A DNA stretch of 64,000 nt from Pararhizobium polonicum (lineage in GTDB: Bacteria > Pseudomonadota > Alphaproteobacteria > Rhizobiales > Rhizobiaceae), in contig NZ_LGLV01000007.1 in assembly GCF_001687365.1 (NCBI RefSeq), positions 248,001-312,000 on the forward strand. Reading direction: 5' to 3'. Positions within the stretch are counted from its first letter, which is position 1. The number at the start of each line of letters is the position of its first letter. Below are positions 1 through 9,651 of the stretch, in pieces. The position numbers were made by a program, and so were the translations under genes. Below the pieces are notes generated by a model. The model did no database searches, was not told the DNA's origin, and saw only the letters and a list, made by a program, of their open reading frames with translations.

Positions 1-729
1 GAGCGCGACACCCATCGCGTATCGCTGACCGCGGATGGTGAGGCGCTTCTGGGGCCGGCCCGGGCGATGCTGTCGCTCGACGGGCAGGTGAAATCGCTGT
101 TTGCCGAACGCAGCCTGCACGGCCGGCTGCATCTCGGCGTGTCGGAGGATTTCGTCATGAGCCGCTTGCCGGCAGTGCTTGAGGATTTTGCCCGGGCGCA
201 TGCCTCGGTCGATCTCGAGCTGACGGTGGCGCTCAGCGGTACGCTCTACCAGATGCAGGATGAGGGCGCGCTCGATCTGGTGCTGGCCAAGCGGCGGATC
301 GGCGATGCGCGCGGCCAGCTGGTCTACCGCGAGCCGCTGGTCTGGCTGGCGCGCGATCCGGAGCGGGTGATGCGGGCAGAGGTGCTGCCGCTGATTGCCT
401 TTCCGCCGCCCAGCATCACCCGCAGCGTCGCGCTGGAAGCGCTCGAGCGTGCCGGCGTGCCCTGGCGCATCGTCTGCACCTGCGGCAGTCTCAGCGGCTT
501 GACCGCCGCGGCGCGTGCCGGGATGGGGGTGCTGGTGCAGCCGCGCAGCATGGCGCCGGCCGGCCTGCGCGAGATCGCCTCGAACAAGCTGCCGCGCCTT
601 GAGGATGTGGAATTCGTGCTGGTGGCGCGCCGCGGCGCGGACAGGGCGCTGGTGAAGGCCCTGTCCGGCGAGATCCTGTCCACGGTCGGCGGCCTGCAGG
701 CGGCTGCCGGGGCGGGCAAGGTTGCTTGA
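1..729 (+). CDS. LysR family transcriptional regulator, 5'-truncated by window edge
   Basis: The reading frame is open from base 1 and joins the downstream ORF in the same frame. The first residues, through VSLTADGEALL, match the end of the LysR winged helix-turn-helix and the start of the linker helix. The rest (about 220 residues) is a LysR-type effector-binding domain of two alternating alpha/beta lobes. The DNA-binding head lies mostly outside the window. LysR proteins are usually about 300 residues, so roughly 60 are missing. It converges on the threonine aldolase gene 15 bp away, so that gene is not an obvious divergent target. The ligand cannot be inferred. Confidence 0.85.
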   Translation, partial: ERDTHRVSLTADGEALLGPARAMLSLDGQVKSLFAERSLHGRLHLGVSEDFVMSRLPAVLEDFARAHASVDLELTVALSGTLYQMQDEGALDLVLAKRRIGDARGQLVYREPLVWLARDPERVMRAEVLPLIAFPPPSITRSVALEALERAGVPWRIVCTCGSLSGLTAAARAGMGVLVQPRSMAPAGLREIASNKLPRLEDVEFVLVARRGADRALVKALSGEILSTVGGLQAAAGAGKVA

Positions 730-744
730 CCCGGGATATGGGGA

Positions 745-1791
745 TCAGAGTGCGCGCAGGAACTGGTCCACATCGTCCGGCTTGGTCGCAAAGCTGGTGA
801 CCAGACGGTAGAGGCCTTCATCTCCGGCAACCGAGTCCGACAATGTGTGCGGCACGGGCCAATCGTAGAAGACCGCGCCATCGGCCTGGAGCTTGGCGGC
901 CGTCTCCTTTTTCAGGATGACGAACAGTTCGTTGGAGCCGCTCGGCCAGGCAAGCCGCGTGCTGTTCGATCCGGCGATCCCTGCAGCGAGCCGGTTTGCC
1001 ATGCCGTTGGCATGGCGGGCGAGATCGAGCCAGAGGCCGCCTTCGAGATAGGCATCGAACTGGGCGGCGATGAAGCGGGATTTTGAAAAGAGCTGGGCGG
1101 AGCGCTTGCGCAGGTAGCCCATCTCTTCGGCCTTCGAGGTGTCGAACATGATCAGCGCTTCGGCGCACCAGCAGCCGTTCTTGGTGCCACCGAAGGAGAG
1201 CAGGTCGACGCCGCGCTTCCAGGTCATTTCCGCCGGTGTCGTATCGAGCGTCACCAGCGCATTGGCGAAGCGGGCGCCGTCCATATGCAAGGGCAGCTTG
1301 GCCGACCTGGCGATGGCGGCGATCGCATCGATTTCATCGAGGCTGTAGACGGTGCCGGCTTCCGTCGCCTGCGTCATGGTGATGGCCATCGGCTGGCCGC
1401 CGTGGACGCCGCCGCCGCGGGTGCGCCGGATTTCCCTTTCCAGCCGAGCGGGGTCCATCTTGCCATGGGCGCCATCGACCGGGGCAAGCTTTGCACCATG
1501 CGAGAAGAACTCCGGCGCGCCGCATTCGTCGGCGTTCACATGCGCTTCGCGGTGGCACAGCACGTGGCCGCCGGGCCGGTTGGTGCTGGCAAGCGCCAGC
1601 GAATTGGCGGCCGTTCCGGTTGCCACGAAGAACACGGCAACGTCGCGTTCGAACACCTCGGAAAGTGTCTTTTCCACCTTTTTGTCGAGGTCGCTTGTGC
1701 CATAGGCGGAGGCAAAGCCGCCGGCGGCCTTGACGAGGCTTTCAGCGATCGTGGGATGGGCGCCCGCCCAGTTGTCGGAGGAAAAAATCAT
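745..1791 (-). CDS. ltaE: Low-specificity L-threonine aldolase (PLP-dependent)
   Basis: This 348-residue fold-type I PLP enzyme is expected to cleave L-threonine or allo-threonine to glycine and acetaldehyde in the cytosol. The motif GGTKNG near residue 201 carries the likely Schiff-base lysine (K204). HMDGAR near residue 169 is the usual aspartate that contacts the pyridine nitrogen. The N-terminus FSSDNWAGAHP resembles Pseudomonas-type threonine aldolases, which supports the internal ATG at 1791 over the longer ORF beginning 81 bases upstream. It runs convergently with the LysR gene and divergently from gltB. A related beta-eliminating lyase activity cannot be excluded. Confidence 0.85.
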   Translation of the reverse strand: MIFSSDNWAGAHPTIAESLVKAAGGFASAYGTSDLDKKVEKTLSEVFERDVAVFFVATGTAANSLALASTNRPGGHVLCHREAHVNADECGAPEFFSHGAKLAPVDGAHGKMDPARLEREIRRTRGGGVHGGQPMAITMTQATEAGTVYSLDEIDAIAAIARSAKLPLHMDGARFANALVTLDTTPAEMTWKRGVDLLSFGGTKNGCWCAEALIMFDTSKAEEMGYLRKRSAQLFSKSRFIAAQFDAYLEGGLWLDLARHANGMANRLAAGIAGSNSTRLAWPSGSNELFVILKKETAAKLQADGAVFYDWPVPHTLSDSVAGDEGLYRLVTSFATKPDDVDQFLRAL

Positions 1792-2359
1792 CGATGCAGT
1801 CCTGTGGTTTTCCGGGGCGGAAAGCGCCGGCGGGATGGGTTGGTATCGACCATAAAGATGCTGTGGCGGCAATCAATCCGGAGCGGCGAGATAAGAACAA
1901 TACCAGACCAGTTTGAAACCAAATCGAAGAAACCGGCGGCTTATTGAAATAAAATTACAAAAATGCGCAACTAACCGCAATGTTTGGCAAAATCTCCCGG
2001 AATAATTTATAAGAGTGGTCTTGCAGTCGCGGATGGTTTCTGGCATAGAGCCTATGAAATAGGACAGTCTTGCTGTCCTATTTCGGTCTCAAGACCGGAA
2101 AATGCTGGAATGGCCGTTTTAGAGCGGCTGCCGGCTGACGATTGCAGACCGCGCCGGACGCAGATGTGTCCGTGCCGACGGGGCAATCGCGAAGGTCGCG
2201 AGCATTCTTGCCTGATGCAGTAAATGCTTCATTTGCGACCGGATCAGGATCATGCAACGATAATGCCGGTGTCGGCCTCAGACGGGTAGCTTGCCCGCAC
2301 AAGGTCTGCCTGGACTGCGGAAATATCCGGCCCTTGCCGGGTTAACAGGAGGGAAGACG
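1792..2359. other. 568-bp intergenic region between ltaE and gltB
   Basis: No convincing gene is seen. The part next to ltaE (about 1900-2010) is AT-rich and likely holds divergent promoters. It contains two adjacent perfect palindromes (2056-2084 and 2084-2097). A weaker pairing, GGTCGC near 2193 with GCGACC near 2232, could fold in a gltB leader RNA. The AGGAGGG ribosome-binding site of gltB is at 2347-2353. The distance from the palindromes to the gltB start suggests either a long leader or a distant operator; the sequence does not decide which. Confidence 0.5.
2056..2084. promoter_or_regulatory. Perfect 12-bp inverted repeat upstream of gltB
   Basis: GAAATAGGACAG is followed by a 5-base spacer and its exact reverse complement. 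No T-run follows, so a simple terminator is unlikely. The shape fits an operator for a dimeric regulator, or a stable RNA hairpin in a gltB leader. A second inverted repeat, CGGTCT-CA-AGACCG (2084-2097), abuts it directly. Role inferred only. Confidence 0.55.
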
Positions 2360-5300
2360 ATGACGGACTTTGCGCCATCCACCGTAACTGGACTCAACAT
2401 CATCAGCCAGACGGCGACGGTTGAGAAAAACACCGCGTTTCCGGGCCTGCCGAAAAAACAGGGCCTCTATGATCCCGCAAACGAGCATGACGCCTGTGGC
2501 GTCGGCTTTGTCGCGCATATGAAGGGCCAGAAGTCGCACCAGATCGTCAAGGATGGCCTGTTCATCCTGGAAAACCTGACGCATCGCGGCGCTGTCGGCG
2601 CCGATCCGCTGATGGGCGACGGCGCGGGCATTCTCGTGCAGATCCCCGACCGCTTCTTCCGCGAGGAAATGGCGCTGCAGGGCGTCACGCTTCCCAAGGC
2701 CGGAGACTATGCCGTCGGCTACCTCTTCATGCCGCAGGACGAGGCGCAGATTGCCCATTTCAAGCAGGTGATCACCGAGGTCGTGGCTGAGGAAGGCCAG
2801 ACGCTGCTCGGCTTCCGCGAAGTGCCCGTCGACAATGCGTCGCTTTCCAAGGCGGAGCACATTGCCGCGACCGAGCCGCACCATGTGCAGGTCTTCATCG
2901 GCGCCGGCCGCGATGCTGCGACGAATGCCGAATTCGAACGCCGCCTGTTCACCCTGCGCAAGGTGATCTCCAACCGGATCTATGACGCCTTCGAGGGCGC
3001 GGAAACCGGCTTTTATCCGGTATCGCTGTCGACCAAGACCATCGTCTACAAGGGCATGTTCCTGGCCTATCAGGTTGCCGCCTATTTCAAGGATCTGGCC
3101 GATCCGCGCTTTGAATCGGCTGTCGCCCTCGTGCACCAGCGCTTCTCGACCAACACCTTCCCGTCGTGGAAGCTGGCGCATCCCTACCGCATGGTCGCCC
3201 ATAACGGCGAAATCAACACGCTGCGCGCCAACGTCAACTGGATGGCCGCGCGTCAGGCATCGGTGTCTTCGCCGCTGTTCGGTGGCGATATCTCCAAGCT
3301 CTGGCCGATTTCCTATGAAGGCCAGTCGGATACGGCCTGTTTCGACAATGCGCTCGAATTCCTCGTGCAGGGCGGTTATCCGCTGTCGCATGCCGTCATG
3401 ATGCTGATCCCGGAAGCCTGGGCCGGCAACCAGCTGATGGCACCCGAACGCAAGGCGTTCTACGAATATCACGCCGCCCTGATGGAGCCGTGGGATGGCC
3501 CTGCCGCCGTCTGTTTCACCGATGGCAAGCAGATCGGCGCGACGCTTGACCGCAACGGCCTGCGGCCGGCGCGCTATCTCGTCACCGACGACGACCGGGT
3601 GATCCTCGCGTCCGAGGCCGGCACCCTGCCGGTGAAGGAAGAGAGCATCATCAAGAAGTGGCGCCTGCAGCCGGGCAAGATGCTGTTGATCGACATGGAA
3701 GAGGGCCGGATCATTTCCGACGAGGAGCTGAAGTCGACGCTTGCGAACCAGCATCCCTACCGTCAGTGGCTGGACAACACCCAGCTCATTCTCGAAGACC
3801 TGAAGCCGGTCGAGCCCCGGGCGCTGCGCCGCGACGTGTCGCTGCTCGATCGCCAGCAGGCGTTTGGCTATACTCAGGAAGACACCAAGATCCTGATGTC
3901 GCCGATGGCCACGACCGGCCAGGAAGCGATCGGCTCGATGGGCACCGACACGCCGATCTCGGCGATGTCGGACAAGACCAAGCTGCTCTATACCTATTTC
4001 AAGCAGAATTTCGCGCAGGTCACCAACCCGCCGATCGATCCGATCCGTGAAGAGCTGGTGATGAGCCTTGTCTCGTTCATCGGCCCGCGCCCGAACCTGC
4101 TCGATCATGCCGGGGCATCCCATGCCAAGCGGCTGGAAGTGCGCCAGCCGATCCTGACCAATGGCGATCTCGAAAAGATCCGCTCGATCGGTCACACCGA
4201 AGACCGCTTCGACACCAAGACGCTCGACTTCACCTATGACGTGGCGCGCGGTGCCGAAGGCATGCCGGAAATTCTCGACCGGCTGTGCGAGCGGGCGGAA
4301 GCGGCCGTCAAGGGCGGCTACAACATCATCGTCTTGTCCGACCGGCAGATCGGCCCGGACCGCATGGCGATCCCCGCCCTGCTGGCAACGGCTGCCGTGC
4401 ACCATCACCTGATCCGCAAGGGGCTTCGCACCTCCGTCGGTCTGGTCGTAGAGAGCGGCGAGCCGCGCGAAGTGCACCATTTCTGTCTTCTGGCAGGCTA
4501 TGGCGCCGAGGCGATCAACCCCTATCTTGCCTTCGATACGCTCACCGACATGCACAAGCGCGGCGAGTTCCCCAAGGAAGTCGATGGCAGCGAAGTCGTC
4601 TACCGCTACATCAAGGCCGTCGGCAAGGGCATCCTCAAGGTCATGTCGAAGATGGGCATCTCGACCTACCAGTCCTATTGCGGCGGCCAGATCTTCGACG
4701 CGGTCGGGCTGAACTCGGAGCTGATCGACCGGTATTTCTTCGGCACGGCGACGCAGATCGAAGGCATTGGCCTGAACGAGATCGCCAGGGAAACCTTCAA
4801 CCGCCACCAGGCGGCCTTCGGTTCCGACCCGATCCTGTCCAACACGCTGGATATCGGCGGCGAATATGCCTACCGCATGCGCGGCGAAGGCCATGCCTGG
4901 TCGCCGGACGCGGTTGCCTCGCTGCAGCATGCCGTGCGCGGCAATGCCGAGGACCGCTACCGCGAATTCGCCGGGATGGTGAATGGCGCAGCATTGCGGA
5001 TGAACACCATTCGCGGCCTGTTCTCGATCAAGGGCGCCGATGCCATCGGCCGCAAGCCGATTTCGATCGACGAGGTCGAGCCGGCCGTCGACATCGTCAA
5101 GCGGTTCTCGACCGGCGCCATGTCGTTCGGCTCGATTTCGCGCGAAGCCCATACGACGCTGGCGATTGCGATGAACAGCATCGGCGGCAAGTCGAACACC
5201 GGCGAAGGCGGCGAGGAAGCCGACCGCTACCTGCCGCTCTACGACGGTTCGCGCAATCCGGAGCGCTCGGCGATCAAGCAGATTGCGTCTGGCCGTTTCG

Positions 5301-7081
5301 GTGTCACGACCGAGTATCTTGTCAATGCCGACATGCTGCAGATCAAGGTGGCGCAGGGCGCAAAGCCCGGCGAGGGCGGCCAGCTGCCCGGCCACAAGGT
5401 CGATGCGACGGTTGCCAAGACCCGGCATTCGACGCCGGGCGTCGGCCTGATTTCGCCGCCGCCGCACCATGACATCTATTCGATCGAGGATCTGGCGCAG
5501 CTGATCTACGACCTGAAGAACGTCAATCCGGAAGCCGACATCTCCGTCAAGCTGGTTTCCGAAGTCGGCGTCGGCACGGTGGCGGCCGGTGTTGCCAAGG
5601 CGCGCGCCGATCATATCACCATCTCCGGTTATGACGGCGGCACGGGTGCCTCGCCGCTGACATCGCTGAAGCATGCCGGATCCCCGTGGGAAATCGGCCT
5701 TGCCGAAACCCATCAGACTCTGGTGCTGAACGGTTTGCGCTCGCGCATCGCGCTGCAGGTCGATGGCGGTCTGAAGACCGGCCGCGACGTCATCATCGGT
5801 GCGCTGCTCGGGGCTGACGAGTTCGGCTTCTCGACGGCGCCGCTGATCGCCGCCGGCTGCATCATGATGCGCAAGTGTCACCTCAACACCTGTCCCGTGG
5901 GCGTGGCGACGCAGGACCCGGTCCTGCGCAAGCGCTTCAAGGGCGCGCCGGAGCATGTGGTCAATTACTTCTTCTTCGTTGCCGAAGAGGTGCGCGAAAT
6001 CCTGGCGTCGCTGGGCTTTGCCAAGTTCGACGACGTCATCGGCCTGTCCGAACTGCTGGAAAAGGATGCGATGATCTCGCACTGGAAGGCCAATGGCCTC
6101 GACTTCTCCCGCATCTTCCACAAGGTCGATGCGCCGAAGGAAAAGACCTACTGGACCGAGCGGCAGAACCATCCGATCCACGACATTCTCGACCGCAAGC
6201 TGATCGAGGCGGCGAAGCCTGCCCTCGAATCGAAGACGCCCGTCACGATCGAAGTCGATATCAAGAACGTCGACCGGTCCGCCGGCGCGATGCTGTCGGG
6301 CGAAGTCGCCAAGCGCTACCGTCACAAGGGGCTCAAGGACGACACGATTACGGTGAAGCTGACCGGTACGGCCGGACAGTCGTTCGGTGCGTTCCTGGCG
6401 AACGGCATCACGTTTGAGCTGATCGGCGACGGTAACGACTATGTCGGTAAGGGGCTTTCGGGCGGCCGCATCGTCGTGCGCCCGCCGGAAAATTCCAAGA
6501 TCGTCGCCGCCAAGTCGATCATCGTCGGCAATACCGTGCTTTACGGGGCGATCTCGGGCGAATGCTACTTCAACGGCGTTGCCGGCGAACGGTTTGCCGT
6601 GCGCAACTCGGGTGCCATCGCGGTGGTCGAGGGTGTGGGTGACCACGGCTGCGAATACATGACCGGCGGTGTGGTCGTGGTTCTCGGCGAGACCGGGCGT
6701 AATTTCGCGGCCGGCATGTCGGGCGGCGTCGCCTATGTGCTGGATGAAAGCGACGATTTCCCCAAACGCTGCAACATGGCGATGGTCGAACTCGAGCCGG
6801 TTCCGGAAGAGGATGACATGCTGGAGAAGCTGCATCATCACGGCGGCGACCTCATGCACAAGGGTATGGTCGATGTCGCCGGCGATATGACGCGCCACGA
6901 CGATGAGCGGCTCTACCAGCTGATCTCCAACCACCTGCACTACACGGGCTCGCCGCGCGCCAAGGAAATCCTTGACCATTGGGTCGAGTTCCGGCCGAAA
7001 TTCCGCAAGGTCATGCCGGTCGAATACCGGCGTGCGCTGGAGGAGATGGAGCGCATGCGGATGGGCATCGCGGCGGAGTGA
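2360..7081 (+). CDS. gltB: Glutamate synthase (NADPH) large subunit
   Basis: This 1573-residue protein is the alpha subunit of bacterial GOGAT, which with GltD converts glutamine plus 2-oxoglutarate into two glutamates. The internal ATG at 2360 follows AGGAGGG and gives a 45-residue propeptide before C46 (DACGVGF), the expected N-terminal nucleophile of the class II glutaminase domain. The order is glutaminase, central domain, FMN-binding synthase domain ([20 protein letters not shown]), then a C-terminal GXGXG beta-helix. Cysteines 1167, 1173 and 1178 ([12 protein letters not shown]) are the 3Fe-4S ligands. The length matches the family. It is separated from gltD by a toxin-antitoxin pair. 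Confidence 0.98.
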   Translation: MTDFAPSTVTGLNIISQTATVEKNTAFPGLPKKQGLYDPANEHDACGVGFVAHMKGQKSHQIVKDGLFILENLTHRGAVGADPLMGDGAGILVQIPDRFFREEMALQGVTLPKAGDYAVGYLFMPQDEAQIAHFKQVITEVVAEEGQTLLGFREVPVDNASLSKAEHIAATEPHHVQVFIGAGRDAATNAEFERRLFTLRKVISNRIYDAFEGAETGFYPVSLSTKTIVYKGMFLAYQVAAYFKDLADPRFESAVALVHQRFSTNTFPSWKLAHPYRMVAHNGEINTLRANVNWMAARQASVSSPLFGGDISKLWPISYEGQSDTACFDNALEFLVQGGYPLSHAVMMLIPEAWAGNQLMAPERKAFYEYHAALMEPWDGPAAVCFTDGKQIGATLDRNGLRPARYLVTDDDRVILASEAGTLPVKEESIIKKWRLQPGKMLLIDMEEGRIISDEELKSTLANQHPYRQWLDNTQLILEDLKPVEPRALRRDVSLLDRQQAFGYTQEDTKILMSPMATTGQEAIGSMGTDTPISAMSDKTKLLYTYFKQNFAQVTNPPIDPIREELVMSLVSFIGPRPNLLDHAGASHAKRLEVRQPILTNGDLEKIRSIGHTEDRFDTKTLDFTYDVARGAEGMPEILDRLCERAEAAVKGGYNIIVLSDRQIGPDRMAIPALLATAAVHHHLIRKGLRTSVGLVVESGEPREVHHFCLLAGYGAEAINPYLAFDTLTDMHKRGEFPKEVDGSEVVYRYIKAVGKGILKVMSKMGISTYQSYCGGQIFDAVGLNSELIDRYFFGTATQIEGIGLNEIARETFNRHQAAFGSDPILSNTLDIGGEYAYRMRGEGHAWSPDAVASLQHAVRGNAEDRYREFAGMVNGAALRMNTIRGLFSIKGADAIGRKPISIDEVEPAVDIVKRFSTGAMSFGSISREAHTTLAIAMNSIGGKSNTGEGGEEADRYLPLYDGSRNPERSAIKQIASGRFGVTTEYLVNADMLQIKVAQGAKPGEGGQLPGHKVDATVAKTRHSTPGVGLISPPPHHDIYSIEDLAQLIYDLKNVNPEADISVKLVSEVGVGTVAAGVAKARADHITISGYDGGTGASPLTSLKHAGSPWEIGLAETHQTLVLNGLRSRIALQVDGGLKTGRDVIIGALLGADEFGFSTAPLIAAGCIMMRKCHLNTCPVGVATQDPVLRKRFKGAPEHVVNYFFFVAEEVREILASLGFAKFDDVIGLSELLEKDAMISHWKANGLDFSRIFHKVDAPKEKTYWTERQNHPIHDILDRKLIEAAKPALESKTPVTIEVDIKNVDRSAGAMLSGEVAKRYRHKGLKDDTITVKLTGTAGQSFGAFLANGITFELIGDGNDYVGKGLSGGRIVVRPPENSKIVAAKSIIVGNTVLYGAISGECYFNGVAGERFAVRNSGAIAVVEGVGDHGCEYMTGGVVVVLGETGRNFAAGMSGGVAYVLDESDDFPKRCNMAMVELEPVPEEDDMLEKLHHHGGDLMHKGMVDVAGDMTRHDDERLYQLISNHLHYTGSPRAKEILDHWVEFRPKFRKVMPVEYRRALEEMERMRMGIAAE

Positions 7082-7110
7082 TTGAGCGCGCAAGATGATT
7101 GTGATATGAC
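7082..7110 (+). promoter_or_regulatory. Candidate sigma-70-like promoter of the vapBC pair
   Basis: TTGAGC (7082-7087) lies 17 bases before TATGAC (7105-7110); each matches its consensus hexamer at four of six positions. The -35 overlaps the gltB stop codon and the -10 falls in the palindromic operator, the geometry expected for an autorepressed toxin-antitoxin operon. This is a visual match only. Confidence 0.4.
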
Positions 7111-7127
7111 GTTGGCATATCACAATC
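7097..7127. promoter_or_regulatory. Palindromic operator upstream of vapB
   Basis: A perfect 12-bp inverted repeat (GATTGTGATATG / CATATCACAATC) has a 7-base centre. It ends 12 bases before the vapB start and covers the candidate -10. VapB-type antitoxins usually bind such dyads, alone or with toxin, to repress their own operon. No U-tract follows, so it is not a normal gltB terminator. Confidence 0.7.
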
Positions 7128-7139
7128 TTGGAGGCTGAG

Positions 7140-7409
7140 ATGAATGAGCATTCGAATATTGAAGATGCCGGCATCAAGGTCAGCGTCTTCAAGAATGGCA
7201 GAAGCCGGGCGATCCGAATTCCAAAGGAATTCGAATTGACCGGCGAGAACGTCATCATGAATCAGCAGCCGGACGGTTCTATCCTTATCCGGACGGCGGA
7301 AACGTCCGGATTGGTCGATTATCTCAAAACTGCGGAACCATGGACCGGTGGTGCTTTCATCGGCGACAACGATGATCTTGGGCCGCTGGATGAAATCGAC
7401 CTGCCATGA
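7140..7409 (+). CDS. vapB: VapB/VagC-like antitoxin (AbrB/SpoVT fold)
   Basis: This small 89-residue protein has an N-terminal swapped-hairpin AbrB DNA-binding domain. The stretch KVSVFKNGRSRAIRIPKEF (about residues 13-31) is characteristic of VagC/VapB antitoxins. The acidic C-terminal tail (GDNDDLGPLDEIDLP) would wrap the toxin active site. The ATG at 7140 has GGAGG at 7130-7134; an in-frame TTG at 7128 is less likely because it lies before that site. It overlaps vapC by four bases (ATGA), indicating translational coupling. It presumably neutralises VapC and represses the operon through the palindrome just upstream. Confidence 0.88.
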   Translation: MNEHSNIEDAGIKVSVFKNGRSRAIRIPKEFELTGENVIMNQQPDGSILIRTAETSGLVDYLKTAEPWTGGAFIGDNDDLGPLDEIDLP

Positions 7410-7801
7410 GGTACATGCTTGATACGAACATGATCTCGGCGATTGTCTACGAACCGCGGGGAAAAGTGTTCCAAAAGTTGCAGGAGGTGGGCGAGGGCAA
7501 TGTTTTCACAAGCATTATCGTCCACGGGGAAGTCTGGTACGGAGTTCAAAAACGGGGCTCTGAAGAGCTGGCCCAAAAGGTGGCGAACGTCACGAAACGG
7601 CTTCATGTTGCGCCGTTCACCATGCCGGGCGACCTGAAATACGCCGAAGTGAGGTTGGCGCTGAGAAAAGGGTCGAACATCGGTCCGAACGATTTGTGGA
7701 TCGCGGCGCATGCACTGGCCCTCGACGCTGTGCTGGTCACGGCAAATGAAAGCGAATTTTCCCGCGTGCCGGGATTGACGATTGAAAATTGGCTGCGGTG
7801 A
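7406..7801 (+). CDS. vapC: VapC-like PIN-domain toxin ribonuclease
   Basis: This 131-residue protein is the usual length of a VapC toxin. The PIN-domain acids are visible: D6 in LDTNMIS, E42 in VHGEVWYG and D96 in GPNDLWIAAHAL. The fourth, near TANESEF (114-118), is an E/N-rich variant of the common TND or TRD. PIN toxins cleave RNA, often initiator tRNA or rRNA, with Mg2+. It overlaps vapB by four bases and ends only 30 bases before the gltD start, so gltD is probably transcribed through the toxin operon. RNA target unknown. Confidence 0.88.
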   Translation: MRYMLDTNMISAIVYEPRGKVFQKLQEVGEGNVFTSIIVHGEVWYGVQKRGSEELAQKVANVTKRLHVAPFTMPGDLKYAEVRLALRKGSNIGPNDLWIAAHALALDAVLVTANESEFSRVPGLTIENWLR

Positions 7802-7831
7802 GCGGCGATGAGAGACAGGGACGAAAACGGT

Positions 7832-9286
7832 ATGGGTAAGGTTACGGGTTTCATGGAAATCGACCGGCAGCTGGCGAAGTATCAGCCGGCGTCGGATCGC
7901 ATTCGGCATTTCCGCGAATTCACAATCCCGATGTCGGACCCGGAAGTGCAGAAACAGGCGGCCCGCTGCATGGACTGTGGCATCCCCTATTGCCATGGGC
8001 CGACCGGCTGTCCAGTGCACAACCAGATCCCGGACTGGAACGATCTCGTCTACAACGGCAACTGGGACGAGGCGATCCGCAACCTGCACTCGACCAACAA
8101 TTTCCCGGAATTCACCGGCCGCATCTGCCCGGCGCCGTGCGAGGAAGCCTGTACGCTGAACCTCGAAGACGCGCCGGTCACAATCAAGACCGTCGAGCAG
8201 GCGATTGCCGACAAGGCCTATGAGATGGGCTATATCGTGCCGCAGCCAGCTGTCGTGAAGACCGGCAAGAAGGTCGCGATCATCGGCTCGGGTCCTGCCG
8301 GTATGGCCGCGGCCCAGCAGCTGGCCCGCGCCGGCCATGAGGTTCATGTCTACGAGCGCGAGTCCAAGCCGGGCGGTTTGCTGCGCTATGGCATTCCGGA
8401 CTTCAAGATGGAGAAGAACTTCATCGACCGCCGCGTCGACCAGATGCGCGGCGAAGGCGTCACCTTCCATTGCGGCGTCAATGTCGGTGTCGATCGCACC
8501 GTCGACAGCCTGATCGCAGAGCATGATGCCGTGCTCTATTGCGGCGGTTCTGAGACGCCGCGCGATGCCGGTATTCCGGGTGTCGAGTTTCATGGCGTTC
8601 ACGATGCCATGCCCTATCTCGTCCAGCAGAACCGCCGGGTCGGGCGCGAAAACATCGACAGCGTCGGCTGGCCGTCCGCTCCTATCCTGGCCGGCGGCAA
8701 GCATATCGTCGTCGTCGGCGGTGGCGATACGGCGTCCGACTGCGTCGGCACGGCGTTCCGCCAGGGGGCCGTCAAGGTGACCCAGCTCGACATCCGCCCG
8801 CAACCGCCGGAAAAGGAAGACAAGCTCTCCGTCTGGCCGTTCTGGGCCACCAAGATGCGCACTTCGTCCAGCCAGGCCGAAGGCGCCGTGCGCGAATTCC
8901 AGGTGGCGACACTCGAATTCGTCGGCGAAGATGGTGTCCTGACGGGCGTCAAGTGCTGTCAGGTCGATGAGCGCCGCAAGCCGATCGCCGGTACGGAATT
9001 CGTCATCAAGGCCGATCTTGCCTTTATCGCCATCGGCTTCAGCGGCCCGGGTACGGACAGCGTGCTGAAGGACATGGGCGACAAGCTGGCCATCGGCAAG
9101 GACAAGCGCGGCGGCTCCTTCGTCACCGCCAACGATCAGGACTACCGCACCTCGGTCGACAAGGTCTGGGCCGCCGGCGACGTGCGCCGTGGCCAGTCGC
9201 TGGTCGTCTGGGCGATCCGAGAAGGCCGTCAGGCGGCCCGCGCCATCGATGAGGCGCTGATGGGCTCGACGGTCCTGCCGCGCTAA
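7832..9286 (+). CDS. gltD: Glutamate synthase (NADPH) small subunit
   Basis: GltD (484 residues from this start) carries FAD and passes NADPH electrons through 4Fe-4S clusters to GltB. The N-terminal region has the cluster cysteines (CMDCGIPYCHGPTGC and CPAPCEEAC). The FAD-binding GSGPAGMAAA follows near residue 153, and a second nucleotide motif, GGGDTASDC, near residue 298. MGKVTGFMEIDRQ matches the usual GltD start, so the ATG at 7832 is preferred over 7808. It follows vapC directly and is closed by a strong terminator. Separation from gltB by a toxin-antitoxin pair is unusual, but both subunits look intact. Confidence 0.97.
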   Translation: MGKVTGFMEIDRQLAKYQPASDRIRHFREFTIPMSDPEVQKQAARCMDCGIPYCHGPTGCPVHNQIPDWNDLVYNGNWDEAIRNLHSTNNFPEFTGRICPAPCEEACTLNLEDAPVTIKTVEQAIADKAYEMGYIVPQPAVVKTGKKVAIIGSGPAGMAAAQQLARAGHEVHVYERESKPGGLLRYGIPDFKMEKNFIDRRVDQMRGEGVTFHCGVNVGVDRTVDSLIAEHDAVLYCGGSETPRDAGIPGVEFHGVHDAMPYLVQQNRRVGRENIDSVGWPSAPILAGGKHIVVVGGGDTASDCVGTAFRQGAVKVTQLDIRPQPPEKEDKLSVWPFWATKMRTSSSQAEGAVREFQVATLEFVGEDGVLTGVKCCQVDERRKPIAGTEFVIKADLAFIAIGFSGPGTDSVLKDMGDKLAIGKDKRGGSFVTANDQDYRTSVDKVWAAGDVRRGQSLVVWAIREGRQAARAIDEALMGSTVLPR

Positions 9287-9651
9287 AGCGGACGCCCGCC
9301 ACACGGGCCGAAGCTCATATTCAAACGCCGCGCACCGGGCTGGGTGCGCGGCGTTTTCCGTTTTGTTGCAGGGTGGCGATCAACGGAAATGGGGTTGCAT
9401 GATGGCAATTCGATCCGGTGAAAGATTAACTTGCTGCAATGAAACTGTAATGAACATTTAATTTGTAAATAACCCTCGAAATCATAATATTCAGCTCAAG
9501 CGTATTTCGTGATTGATCAGTATTGATCGCCGGTTTCGGCGGATTTCTGAATAAAATTCCGGAAAGAACGCCGCTATTCACCCGACGCCGCGTTTCCGCG
9601 ACATGGAATCATGACGCCGCAACCCAACGATTTCGTAAGGGATAATTTGTC
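9287..9651. other. 365-bp intergenic region, gltD terminator and degP upstream region
   Basis: The gltD terminator occupies 9323-9360. From about 9415 to 9570 the DNA is AT-rich and probably carries the degP promoter. It includes a directly repeated TTGATC near 9514 and 9523. No clear -35/-10 pair could be assigned. A TAAGGGATAA ribosome-binding region precedes degP. No gene seen. Confidence 0.5.
9323..9360 (+). terminator. Rho-independent terminator after gltD
   Basis: Perfect 14-bp stem (9323-9336 with 9343-9356), 6-base loop, then TTTTCCGTTTT. It ends the gltB-vapBC-gltD transcription unit. Confidence 0.92.

Noticed and set aside
2342..7258. A 1638-residue open frame antisense to gltB
   Set aside because: It is the mirror of a high-GC, strongly biased gene; composition is Arg/His/Asp-rich with no domain, and gltB is certain.
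7319..9304. A 661-residue open frame antisense to vapC and gltD
   Set aside because: Same codon-bias artefact; no start context and no recognisable domain.
9411..9570. Pho box or ECF-sigma promoter before degP
   Set aside because: Partial matches such as CTGTAAT and GGAAAGAAC lack the correct second half or spacing.
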